Shown here in pieces: positions 1 through 10,400 of a stretch of DNA of 64,000 nt. This stretch comes from Asparagopsis taxiformis (lineage: Eukaryota; Rhodophyta; Florideophyceae; Bonnemaisoniales; Bonnemaisoniaceae): assembly GCA_030407315.1 (NCBI GenBank), contig JALQPE010000150.1, positions 1 to 64,000 on the forward strand, written 5' to 3'. Position numbers and translations under genes: made by a program. Under the pieces are notes generated by a model. That model did not search any database, had not been told where the DNA came from, and was given only the letters and a program-made list of their open reading frames with translations. Each line of letters opens with the position of its first letter. Position 1 is the first letter of the stretch.

Positions 1-1253
1 ACACACTTCTGTACATCCGGAGCACTCCTGAACGACCCATTGAACAACAACAGTTAACCGTACACCCACCAGATCCTCTGTGAAAAGAAAAATTGAACGA
101 ACTCCGGCCTGTTCGGGATGCTCGACCAGTATTTTGAAAGCAGGGCTTTCAATGGTCTTGAACCCTCGCGCGATCGAGACGTAGCGCATGAGCTGTCTCG
201 GACGAATCCAGCTCAGCGCTTTCCGTTCTTTTATGTATTGAACGGTCGGCTCGATCTTCTTCTTTCCCAGGCGGTGGATATTGATGAACTCCATCACAGA
301 GCACACATTGTCAGCAACTGTTACCTCGCTGACATTGTGGGTGTGGAAGTTCATCAGCCGTGAAAGCGGGAGTACTTCTTCGGAGCAGAAGACATCCGGC
401 CAAGCCGAGTCGGTGGGAGGAGAAAGTCGACTGGAATAGTTCCAAAGCGACGGTAGATGTCAGACTTGACAAACTCCTCCCACTCTGGACTGTCCTTCGC
501 AGGAGCAGGTCCAGCCGACTCGAGAATGGCCTTCAACGCGGTCACTCGGTGAGATCCATCGACATATTGCAGTCGTACTTTTGCATTGGAAATCAATCAC
601 CTCGCAGACGGACACGCGTGAAGCAATCACGGAAAATCCCTGAGTGAGAAACGTTTTCTTCAACTCATCAACGCGATGCGGCCTGACCACCCTGGACACG
701 ACTGCCGGAGGAGAAACATCCAGGGGGAAATGAAGACTGGAATGTTTCGGCAGCTCTCCGGACTTATGTCGTAGTCCACATCCACCGGGATGGGCACTGT
801 GCCAGGGTAGGCCAGCCTGGTGCTGCGGAGAGGCTTGTTCGGTACGATGTCACGAGCGTTGTGATCATCGACCTTCTCCGCATCCTCTGCCAAGTCGCTG
901 CCGGACGCGATGATCATGTCCGGAGCAGGCGAGCTGGGCAGAGGAGCACCAGATCCCTCGACGGCTGGCGCCGCTTCGGCAGATTGAGCCGGAAGCGGAG
1001 TTGCGGGAACGCCAGCGTCGATTGTCGGGACAACCGCGGGATCGGAAGCGGAAGGGGGGGAGGGGACGGGCTTAGGTGCTGGGCTGAGCTGGGTCAGCGC
1101 TGCAGCAGCTTCGCAAACGTCCATGGGGACAGGGGGGGCCAGAGAAGGAGAAGGAGAGGGAGAAGGAGAGGGAGAAGGAGTGGGAGAATCGTTGTCACGG
1201 CGGCTGGCAGAGCGCACCTGGCGGTCGAAAGCGTTGGGGGATTGTTGAGCCAT
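1..1253 (-). pseudogene. ParB-like protein, frameshifted and cut by the window edge
   Basis: Reading leftward from an ATG at 1253, a Pro/Ser-rich N-terminal tail (MAQQSPNAF...) runs into VVRPHRVDELKKTFLTQGF, then YVDGSHRVTAL, then VADNVCSVMEFI. These blocks match in order the ParB-like N-terminal region of the intact gene at 3027-6089 (LVRPGRVNELASIFMDRGF, CIDGSHRIAAL, IADNVCAVIEF). To follow them the frame must change three times: near 725 beside a run of five G, near 595, and near 385. Three lesions in 900 bases indicate a pseudogene. The gene runs off the left end, so its C-terminal module is unknown. ParB-like (ParBc) domains bind or cut DNA and use CTP in the bacterial proteins; nothing here shows the activity of this copy. 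Confidence 0.72.
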
Positions 1254-1457
1254 TGCTTTGGTGAGTGATTGACAAACGAAGAGTGAAAGATTGAGAAAGA
1301 GAGAAGAAGATCTGAACGACAAGCTGTTTTGCTGCGTAAGCTGAGTAAGATAGGCGAAACTTAGAGATCTGACATATTCCTATTAGTATACACCCTGGTA
1401 ATGATATTCAGCGGTTGACCAATCCGAACCTTCCACATCACTTTTCGTTGTACGACA

Positions 1458-1783
1458 ATTACAGCTCAGGCAGTTTACCAAGGATCCTTACAGCAAAGCC
1501 ATCGTTACGATGACTTTGCTGTAAGGAAACGTTTCATTACAGAGGCCAGGAATTTTTTTACCGGGTAAAGAAATCATGGCCACTGTAATGTTTTGTTTCC
1601 TGACAGCAAAGTCATCGTTACGATGACTTTGCTGTAAGAAAACGTTTTCATTACAGCGGCCAGGAATTTTTTTTCCCGGGTAAGAAATCATGGCCACTGT
1701 AATGAAACCTTTCCTTACAGCAAAGTCATCGTAACGATGACTTTGCTGTAAGCATCCCTGGTAAACTGCTCCATCTGTAAGCC
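1458..1783. repeat. Palindromic fold-back element, copy A
   Basis: Three copies of a 39-bp palindrome (1487-1525, 1600-1638, 1714-1752), each with 19-base arms (CTTACAGCAAAGTCATCG...) around a central T or A. They alternate with a second palindrome family (1535-1590, 1649-1704) that starts CATTACAG, ends CTGTAATG and has an ACCGGGTAAA-type centre. Outer ends are imperfectly inverted: GCAGTTTACCAAGGAT on the left and, on the opposite strand, GCAGTTTACCAGGGAT on the right. This looks like a MITE or fold-back element built of nested hairpins. It has no coding capacity. Confidence 0.85.
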
Positions 1784-2320
1784 GTTGGTCTCAACCCTCG
1801 CTCTCGTTTCTGTTGTCCTCCTTCATCATCTCCACCTACCTTCCCCCTACACACCACCTCTCTAATGTCACTCTACCCACCCTTTGGTGCATGAAATATT
1901 TTCTTACCACTGCCATAGTCTACACATACTGCTGCCTTCATACCTCTGCATGCCTACCCTTCAATCTTTCTTCCATCTTTCTCTACCGTGCTAGGCTTAG
2001 ACCATGCTCTGTGCACATCTGACTTACTTAATATCATTGTATAGCTAGAAACTAGAATAATAATTACATCACTAGAGTACACTGCAAATGTTAGTAACTA
2101 TGGTTGGTGTGGTACACAACACCCTACCTCCTTCATGAGTAAACTTTGCGCACAGAACCGTTCAATACCAGGTAGTGCAGCCAGCGCAAACCAGGCTTGC
2201 ACGACGCAGAGTGCTCCCCAGAGCCGTCAACAGTCGTCCAAACCATCGTTGTACGATGTTCCCGGCTCCACACTTCCCTTCTCACCCTTCCCAGGGTGGG
2301 AGACGGACGAAACTCCCAAC
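1784..2320. other. Gap with no recognisable gene
   Basis: AT-rich sequence between palindromic copies A and B. The open frames are short and show no protein character. I see no further structured feature. Confidence 0.5.
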
Positions 2321-2610
2321 CGCTTACAGCCGAAGCCGTTTACCCGGGATGCTTACAGCAAAGTCATCGTTACGATGACTTTGCTGTAAGGAAAGGTTTG
2401 ATTACAGTGGTGAGAAAATTTTACCGGGTAAAAAAATCAGCAAGAATTTTTTACCCGGTAAAAAATTGTGGCCGCTGTAATGATTTGATTTCTTACAGCA
2501 AAGTCATCGTTACGATGACTTTGCTGTAAGAAATCAAATCATTACAGCAAAGTCATCGTAACGATGACTTTGCTGTCAGCACCCCAGCGAAACTGCATCA
2601 TCTGTAAGCC
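2321..2610. repeat. Palindromic fold-back element, copy B
   Basis: Same family as copy A: 39-bp palindromes at 2352-2390 and 2492-2530, and a slightly damaged one at 2541-2579. Between them the ACCCGGT-centred palindrome is duplicated. The outer ends are again inverted (CGCTTACAG on the left; CTGTAAGCC closes the right end). There is no coding capacity. Confidence 0.85.
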
Positions 2611-2829
2611 TTCCTCACCTCAATGTTGTAACCAAAGACGACTGCGATATTACCTTGTTCTATTCTAGTAGTGCCCACCATAGTTTCCTCCCCTTCTCAT
2701 ATTAAATTGAGTATTGTATATCTCTCGACCCGTCTACATACGCAAACGTCATGTACTAGCCTAACTTTCATCGTTTACTTGAAGGCGGCCTTGATGCCTG
2801 CCATAGAATGCTATTAAGAACTAATTTCA

Positions 2830-3072
2830 TCAGATATCTAAACGCTCCCAGTAGTTGACATTGAAGGGAGGCTGTAGCAACTTCTCCCTGGAAGTTCGCA
2901 GTGATAGATGGGACCGGATAGGATGCTGGTACCTCACCGAAGAACGACCCTCCGCGAATCCCATTCCTCCGTGATACACGTCCGTTCGGCATACAAGCAG
3001 GGAATACGGTGGGATGCGCACGTTCGTCACTGGCACGCGGTACTTTCTTTCGCTGGATGACTTAGGCACACA
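2830..3072 (-). pseudogene. Displaced C-terminal part of the ParB/oxygenase protein
   Basis: In a frame one base off from the end of the 1020-residue gene upstream, the minus strand reads CVPKSSSERKYRVPVTNVRI, then PPYSLLVCRTDVYHGGMGF. A YHGG segment after an earlier HTD is what the distal iron-binding histidine of a 2OG-Fe(II) oxygenase core looks like. It lies at the correct distance after H968/D970 of that protein. The simplest reading is that a one-base frameshift near 3070 separates the last stretch of the oxygenase fold from its gene. An intron was considered, but no clear GT..AG pair is needed to join the frames. Confidence 0.6.
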
Positions 3073-6000
3073 TGGCTGAACTTGGCGATACGAATGATGA
3101 ACCCATCCGCACCAGCAGCCATCATGAAATATGATGGCGAGTTGAGAGGACCAGTTCCAGTTCCCTCACGGACGGGAACATCGGTATGCATAAGTTGCTC
3201 CTGACTACCTTCTGCGGTCAAAATCAGACGAAGACCCGTTTCTGGAAAGACCACCGCTTCTTCTCTTCCAAACCCGAGCTTCAGGTTCTCCGCACAAATC
3301 GCCTTACCTAGCTCCAGAATCAGCTTGTTCCTGTACTGCCGCGCGCTTTCTTGCTCAAGGTCATCGCAGATGCTTTTCCGGTCCGTCTTGAATACACCAG
3401 TGCTGTCTTTCGGTCGAAGTGGTTTCCACGGGTTCTTCTGACTTGCACTTGAGCCACTTGTAGTACCTTGGAATGTGCTGGCCATCTGTGTGAATAACTC
3501 GTGCGTAGCTGCTCCCACTGTAGTAGAAGAGAAAATGTCTTGCAACACCACGTAACCAAGCTCGTCGATCATTCTTCTCTGGTAGCTGAAGTATTGTTGG
3601 CTTTCACAAGAACCGAGGGGACATACCAAAGTAGAGTAGCCTGCAGCTGCTTCCATTATCTCCGTCCGGATTGTATCAATGTCTTCTTCTGTGATATAAT
3701 ACTTCATTCTCGAGTTGGAAGGAACGCATAAAGGCAGCTTCTCAGGTATGTCCTCTGCGAATGTGCGGTCTGGAAGGGAGTTTTCTTGCTCGTCAGTGAA
3801 GAGTGGTGCTTCTTCTCCAGTCGTTCGTTTTCTTGCATTGACTCTACTCTTCTTTTCCCGGGGAGGCCCAATCTCAATGTTGTCATCCGGCGTATTGGGC
3901 TCAGAAAACTTCGCGCTAGTATCTTCCCTTCTTCGCTTCTTATGCAACCTGGACTCGTTTTCATCGCCGCTTCCACCAGAACTCCTGCTTCTTCCCGAAT
4001 TCTCCTTGTCCACTTCGGCCGGGCTAGTGCTGTAAGTTTCTGGTGTCCTGATTCGAAGTTTCAATATCACAGAGCGGTTCTGCGCATCTCCAGCTTGTTG
4101 TCCAGGCGTGTCTATGTCCATGCGACCACTATTGTCCAAGTTGATATCCAGACTTTGCGTATCGCCGCTTTGTTTCCTTCCCTGAGGAAGATCTTCTCTG
4201 ACAATCCTTCCCGGCGAATTATCCCTGGCACGACTTTCCCGCTCTGCCCTTGAAGCTGAAAGACGTTCCTGTTCTTTTTGGAGAACAGCAAGACGTTCTG
4301 CTTCCCTCTTCTCAGCTGCTGCAAGACGCGTGGCAGGACGTTCCTGTCCTCCCTCTTTTGCTGCGGCAGGACGGTCTTCTGCTTCTTTCGGGGTGCTCAG
4401 AGGTGCCTCTTCTATTGCTTTCGTCGCGACAGCAGGAATCACTTCTTCAGCCACCACATTTGGAGTAATTTCCTGTTCTTCCTCCACAACAGCAGAAACT
4501 TCCTGCTCTGCTTGGGCTTCGGCAGATACTCCTTCTTCTGCTTGAACAGGACCAGAAGTTTCCACAGTTTCCTTCTCTGTAGAATTATTTCCCTGTTCTG
4601 CGGCAGTAGGTGCTTCTTCGTCTTCTGCTTTGGCGCCATCAACAAGTGCTTTTTCTATTTCTCCGGGGGTCATGCGATTCCGTTCCCTCTCCTCCTCCGC
4701 TTTCGTCTCCTGCATTGCCTTTGTCCCGGTAGCATATTCCAGTTTGTCGTAAAAACTGTTTGTAAACATCCCGTTCTTGGTTCTCAGACTGCTACTGTCT
4801 ACCACGTCGTCATGAAAGTCGACAAGGACGAATACAATGCGCTCTCCAATGCGATGATCATTATCCCCGACCTCCTTCGCGTTTTCTGCTGCCAAATCCG
4901 TTCGCACGAATTCCTCCATCGTTGCAGAGTTCAACCACTTGCGGACGACCTCTGCCATATCATAGATGGCCAACAGAGCCAGTAGCCAAGTGCGCATCGT
5001 GAACGGACTTCCGCTTCCGATATTTCTGACAAGTCCTCTCTTCCTCCTCATCCTTGTCCACGACGCTGTCATCTCGAGCACAAACCACTGGAACCACTCC
5101 TTATCGCGCGTCCCGCGTCCGTCCGTGCCATTGCGGAATATTGCGTTATTGACAAGATCGAGCACGCACCCGTACATATCGGCAGAGTCAATTCGAGAAA
5201 AGTCCGGATCTCTTCCCTCGGTTCTTGCATCCTCGATTTCTCTGTTCCTATCCAAAGCATTGTAAACGCTAGGGATAGAGCTCCAGTACACGAAAGCAAC
5301 GCTGTCTGTGCGATTGAACCCCTTCGCAATGTTGATGTACTGCCTATACGAGTTCTCCGAACGGTTCCTGTCGGACGGCAGAATATAGCTCACTTCTTTC
5401 AGAATAGGAATAAGCCGGACAACAGGAAGATCCATCTGGTTGGAAAACCTGAGAAACTCTATGACCGCACACACATTGTCGGCAATGCTCACAGAAGCGA
5501 CATCGTGAGTTTGTATATTGGCTTCGAGAGACAGTTTCAGAACCTCCAGCGCATCGAAAATTAGACGCCCGTTCGGCGCAATCAACTGTTGTACCCAAAC
5601 CAATTCCAAGGAATCCCTGTTCTTTCCTGAGTACTTCTCCAGGCATAGTTGCAGAGCAGCTATGCGATGAGAGCCATCGATGCAGTAAAACTCGTCTCCT
5701 TCGTTATCTTCCATTTTGCAGACTGTAATCATAGTTCCAGTGGTAGAGAAACCTCTATCCATGAAAATGCTGGCCAGTTCGTTTACACGACCCGGTCGCA
5801 CCAAACGGGAGGTCACTGTCGGAAATTTCACTTTGCGAGGATCAACTTGCACTTTAGAAGAGCTGTACTGAGCAATAGTGATGCTTTTCTCTTCAGCAGA
5901 AGGAGAATTGCTCTTCTCCGCTGTAGTATTCATGATACTATTGTCTCCCATTGTAATCCCTGCAATCTCAGTTCGTTCAATCGGTTCTCTGTTCAAATGT

Positions 6001-6089
6001 TGTGTAGACGATGAAATCCACAATTGTGGTACCTCCGAGTGCGCTTCCCGTCTCTCAGCTTCCTCTCTTATACTGTCCGGACAAGACAT
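3027..6089 (-). CDS. ParB-like domain, acidic coiled coil and 2OG-Fe(II) oxygenase-like protein
   Basis: 1020 residues. Residues about 95-235 form a ParB-like domain (LVRPGRVNELASIFMDRGF at about 96, IDGSHRIAAL at 137-146, IADNVCAVIEFL following). Residues about 455-620 are a low-complexity Glu/Ala-rich stretch, probably coiled coil. A basic, disordered linker with KKRRR-type signals follows, which suggests nuclear location. Residues about 800-1010 resemble a 2OG-Fe(II) oxygenase core with an HTD motif (H968, D970) preceded by GSQEQLM; the distal YHGG motif lies downstream in another frame, so the gene is probably frameshifted near 3070. The start ATG at 6089 is the first in frame; M47 is an alternative. 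Palindrome arrays B and C bracket the gene. Substrate and function are unknown; oxidation of a DNA, RNA or histone mark is an inference. Confidence 0.7.
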   Translation of the reverse strand: MSCPDSIREEAERREAHSEVPQLWISSSTQHLNREPIERTEIAGITMGDNSIMNTTAEKSNSPSAEEKSITIAQYSSSKVQVDPRKVKFPTVTSRLVRPGRVNELASIFMDRGFSTTGTMITVCKMEDNEGDEFYCIDGSHRIAALQLCLEKYSGKNRDSLELVWVQQLIAPNGRLIFDALEVLKLSLEANIQTHDVASVSIADNVCAVIEFLRFSNQMDLPVVRLIPILKEVSYILPSDRNRSENSYRQYINIAKGFNRTDSVAFVYWSSIPSVYNALDRNREIEDARTEGRDPDFSRIDSADMYGCVLDLVNNAIFRNGTDGRGTRDKEWFQWFVLEMTASWTRMRRKRGLVRNIGSGSPFTMRTWLLALLAIYDMAEVVRKWLNSATMEEFVRTDLAAENAKEVGDNDHRIGERIVFVLVDFHDDVVDSSSLRTKNGMFTNSFYDKLEYATGTKAMQETKAEEERERNRMTPGEIEKALVDGAKAEDEEAPTAAEQGNNSTEKETVETSGPVQAEEGVSAEAQAEQEVSAVVEEEQEITPNVVAEEVIPAVATKAIEEAPLSTPKEAEDRPAAAKEGGQERPATRLAAAEKREAERLAVLQKEQERLSASRAERESRARDNSPGRIVREDLPQGRKQSGDTQSLDINLDNSGRMDIDTPGQQAGDAQNRSVILKLRIRTPETYSTSPAEVDKENSGRSRSSGGSGDENESRLHKKRRREDTSAKFSEPNTPDDNIEIGPPREKKSRVNARKRTTGEEAPLFTDEQENSLPDRTFAEDIPEKLPLCVPSNSRMKYYITEEDIDTIRTEIMEAAAGYSTLVCPLGSCESQQYFSYQRRMIDELGYVVLQDIFSSTTVGAATHELFTQMASTFQGTTSGSSASQKNPWKPLRPKDSTGVFKTDRKSICDDLEQESARQYRNKLILELGKAICAENLKLGFGREEAVVFPETGLRLILTAEGSQEQLMHTDVPVREGTGTGPLNSPSYFMMAAGADGFIIRIAKFSHVCLSHPAKESTACQ

Positions 6090-6761
6090 TCCCTACCTAC
6101 GTTCAGTCCTGATGAACCTTACGCTGCACCCGCTCAGCACCTCTGACTCTACCTGATCCTGATACCTCCACAAAGCGTTTAGCCCTTTCCATCAATCTAC
6201 ACCTAATAGTATGTACCTCTAGCGCATATAATGCAATCGAACCCGTTTACCTCACCACGTCAATTATCATTCATATTCCAACAACCTATTTCATCCACAC
6301 TCTCCACCTCGCTTCTTCTTCCGTACCATTGATTCCTATCAATCGATTCTACGTGAGTTTTATACATTTACTACGATCCACCTCTCCTACAAGTCTGAAA
6401 AATTCATTTCTACACTAACTTTTGCTACTCACAAATGAACGGTTCCCGTGCAGGCCACTGCTTGAATTTCTTCCTATTGGCGTACTCGGCTGCAAAGGAT
6501 TCATAGACTATTTAAACGGTGATCATATAAATGGTTTTCAATGTGCTCCAATGGACAATACACCAAAGAACATCAATATGAATTCATTTCAACTACCTAT
6601 TCACTACTGCGATTCAGTTTTCTTGCATACCAAATCTCATTGCGTTCCTACCCTAGTCGATTCAAAATGCTTCCTCCTCGTCAGTTGATCAATATTCCTT
6701 ATTCCTTACAACGAGCAGGTCCTCTGGACATCCTAAAGTTGGTTACTTAACCTTAACTATC
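6090..6761. other. Upstream region of the ParB/oxygenase gene
   Basis: AT-rich noncoding sequence between the gene start and palindromic copy C. It probably holds the promoter, but I see no clear TATA or other site worth naming. Confidence 0.4.
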
Positions 6762-7303
6762 GATGAATTTGCTGTAATGAAACGTTTTCTTACAGCAAAG
6801 TCATCGTTACGATGACTTTGCTGTAAGAAAAGAAAACATTACAGCAGCCATGATTTCTTTACCGGGTAAAAAAATTGTGGCCGCTGTAATGAAACGTTTT
6901 CTTACAGCAAAGTCATCGTTACGATGACTTTGCTGTAAGAAAAGAAAACATTACAGTAGCCATGATTTCTTTACCGGGTAAAAATTGTGGCCGCTGTAAT
7001 GAAACGTTTTCTTACAGCAAAGTCATCGTAACGATGACTTTGCTGTAAGAAAGCAAATCATTACAGCGGCCACAATTTTTTTACCCGGTAAAATTTCTTG
7101 CTGATTTTTTACCCGGTAAAAAATTCTTCGGCCACTGCAAGGAAACGGTTCCTTACAGCAAAGTCATCGTTACGATGACTTTGCTGTAAGAAAGCAAATC
7201 ATTACAGCTGCCACGATTTTTTTACCCGGTAAAACATTCTTGGCCACTGTAATGGAAACGTTTTCTTACAGCAAAGTCATCGTAACGATGACTTTGCTGT
7301 AAG
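6762..7303. repeat. Palindromic fold-back element, copy C (expanded)
   Basis: Five near-perfect 39-bp palindromes (6789-6827, 6901-6939, 7011-7049, 7152-7190, 7265-7303) plus a partial one at the left edge. They alternate with the ACCCGGT-centred palindrome at changing spacing. The 39-mers are almost invariant while the alternating units diverge, which points to recent amplification, gene conversion or constraint. The array lies 120 bp beyond the stop of the transposase-like gene and about 670 bp upstream of the ParB/oxygenase gene. Confidence 0.85.
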
Positions 7304-7423
7304 CATACCTCCCTCCATCCTCTCAGATCCTCTCCCCACTACTTTGCACCAATCCACCACCGCCCTAGAGTGTACAATTCATATGTGATGCATCTGGTTA
7401 TTCATTTTATTCTTCCCTAAAAA

Positions 7424-10400
7424 TCATGCAGCCCTCGGTGGAAATCCGTCTCGCCTACATAGTGCATATATCTCTCCACCCTCCAGCAGTCCGGGTCCGT
7501 GCCTTACCTCCCTCATGTTCTCATCATATTCGCATACACTCCCATTGCAATAGTGCATACCAAACACCTCAGTGACTCCCTCACTCATCTCCACAATTAC
7601 TGTTCGTCGCCTCTCTTCGACCTTGAACACTCCTTCATCAGTTTTTTGCAAACCCAGGCAAACTCCATAAGCTGTACCTTGCTCATCTCTCGCACTCTCG
7701 TTCCTCAGGATAAAGAACGCTAGAACAATAAAAAACCGCGGTTCATAATTAATTCTTCCCCGCATTATCTCTGATGTGAGACGAGACGCCGGGTACAGAA
7801 TCGCTTGTGAAGTTGCACCATCCTCACATTTCATCTGTTCAGGGCAAACAGCATGGATGATAGCTCCTGATTCTAGAGAGCCAGACCTCTGCACTGTTTT
7901 CCTTCCCCACTCTGTCGTAGTGCTTCTAGAAACTCTTCTCACCCATTCGGCATACTTTCCACACCCGCTTGTTCCGCTTCCGTACCTTTCGGTAAAGAAC
8001 CGTTTGAAAACACCTACAGCACCCTCTGCCATATCACATTTTCCATTCATGTACTCCTTGACCTCGTCAATAGATATACCTCCATGCCCTCTCCACGTCA
8101 CAATTTCACCATCCGCCGACAATATCTTTCCTCGACGCTGGGAGAGAAGCTGGAGAACCGGTTCCTGGAAGCAGTTTTTCACTACCTCGTCTTCCACATC
8201 TATTTCTCTCCCTAGCTCCTGTGAAAGAACGTTGACCATTTGAGAGCATTCGGACGAGGACCAATGTTGTGGCTCCATGCCGATTTCGCGCAAAACAATG
8301 GCCACTCTCGTCTGCCAGTCATCCGCAAGAACTAATTCCAGCGCTGAAAGCTGTTCGCTTTGGTGATTGGACATTCTCACACCTTTCTTCAGCGGCTGAT
8401 GCATCCGTTCGAATATAAGCTCCTGCACGTGCTTCACAGAGCCGTAGGCAGGAAGCGTATGAACACAAAACTCGACAAGACGATGAACATTAGGCTTGTC
8501 CAAATGTGCTCCTGCTCCCTTCACTTTCCGACAATACTCATTCAACGTCTCCACGTAGTCTACGGTTCTTCCCAGAATGTATTCATTCCTGCCACCTTCT
8601 CCGTCAGCCGTCTCTACTTCATGTGGACCGTCTTTCCACCATACGGGCATGAAACTAATACACGAAACCAGCTTCTGAAACATCACTACTAGTTTGACGG
8701 CCCCATCAAATTTTTCACGATGACCTTCCCCTTTCCCATCCATCATTCGAGCTGCGTTTTCGAATGCCATAGGTGCTATCAGAAGCACACTGAATATGTC
8801 ACTCATGTTCATGGAAAGCAGATTGTTGGTTCCAAATAAACGGTTCTGCCTTCCCATCCTGAACTTCTTCAGAGCGCCCAGAATTTGCAATTCAGCTACC
8901 TCTCGAATTCGTGGGCTGGCAGCTGAAATACAAGCGTTCAGTACATCTTGTGCCAGTCCAGACAATAGATGGTCAGGTGCTATCACTGCGGAACGGTACG
9001 GGTCAAAAATTGCTGGGACAACTGAAACTCCGTTTTCCGTCTTCGGTACTTCTTCCTGCACTGCTTCCAAGGAAGTGCTCAGGACATGAAATGGTAAATC
9101 TTCCCCTTCTTCTGCAGCCAGTCCGAGAGTGCGAAGCTGGGTTTCTGTGGCATCCTTACGTGTCGATGCATTCCGATACTTGCTCCTGGCATGCGTCGAT
9201 GTTTGCCCGTTCACTACCGAAGTGTATGCATTCTTCGTGCCACCAGTACTGCTCAGGTCATATTTGCGGAAACTGCAGATGTGGCACGGAGAGTTTGATG
9301 TGTGTCCAAGAACATCCAGGGTATGTGAAACTGCAGGATAGTCTCCAATGCTCCCCACTGGGTCTAGAAATACCACAATATCTTCTCCCTCTGCATTTTT
9401 CGTTGGGAAACCCTCTGTGCTTCCTCGCACTATATCTTGAACGATATATCGCAATACACAATTTGTGGACACTCCCGGAGGTGGCAAACCAATCACTCGA
9501 ACCGCTTGGTAGCTTCCCCTTTTCCGAGGCGGTAGATTGAGAGGTAACATATAGCATCCACCAAAACTTCCCTTCCTGCTTGTGAATGGTTCAAAGTCAT
9601 CCGTGTAAAGGAGAAATCGGTAAACAAAGTAGTTTCGACCATCCTCCAGCTTTCCCCAACATGGTGCATCTTCTCGCGGAGACGCTGGGTGCCATTGCGA
9701 CCTGTGGTCTCCGAAACCATCCGAGAACACCCCTGAAACACGAATTTCTTCATAGTTGGGGCTTCCTAGTCTATCGGGCGGGTTTCTGGCTTCAGCAAAG
9801 CTCGCGCCCGGTGAAAAGCAAAGTAACATGGTGGATGCTTCTCCGACCTGCTCTTTCAAATACCTGTTCACCAATACGACGTGTGGAACAATATCACCCT
9901 CTTCCATTCCAATTGGTAATAGAACGGTTATCACGTCCCCAGCTCGTGTTCCTTTTCCCTTGGCTCCTGCTCCGATTACACATTGCGATATCGCTCGCAG
10001 AGCATGCTGCCTCTCCCATTCCAATAGATGTGACATTCGCGGCTGCAGATATTTTTCGACATGCACATCATGCTCACCGTCGTGTCGAGCCTCATAGGTA
10101 ACTATGGTCCTAGCATGAAGTTCCCACAACGACGTAACCGCCACTCTTCTCCTCTTCGGTTTCCCACCATCTCTGTCATTCTTCCTGAACCCTTTTGCTC
10201 TTTCGATGACGGCAACCTGACGAGCTCCTGGATGACATCGGATTCGAATTGCTGTTCCATCAGGTACATAAATGTGCTTCAAACCCTTTTTCCCATCGCT
10301 GTCAATGGGAACAACTGCTGTGCGAACGAATGGGTCGCTCAAAACACCCCTCCTGCACTTTGCAATGAACGAATCTTCAATGCTGCACTCTGCGGTTGAT

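Noticed and set aside
660..1322. Intact 220-residue protein with a signal-like start at 1322
   Set aside because: Its last 25 residues are out of frame with the conserved ParB-like continuation, so it is the front of a frameshifted gene; M1253 is the likelier start.
3490..5265. Many plus-strand frames opposite the ParB/oxygenase gene, including one of 235 residues
   Set aside because: These are shadows of the Glu/Ala-rich minus-strand gene, giving Cys/Phe/Ser-rich translations.
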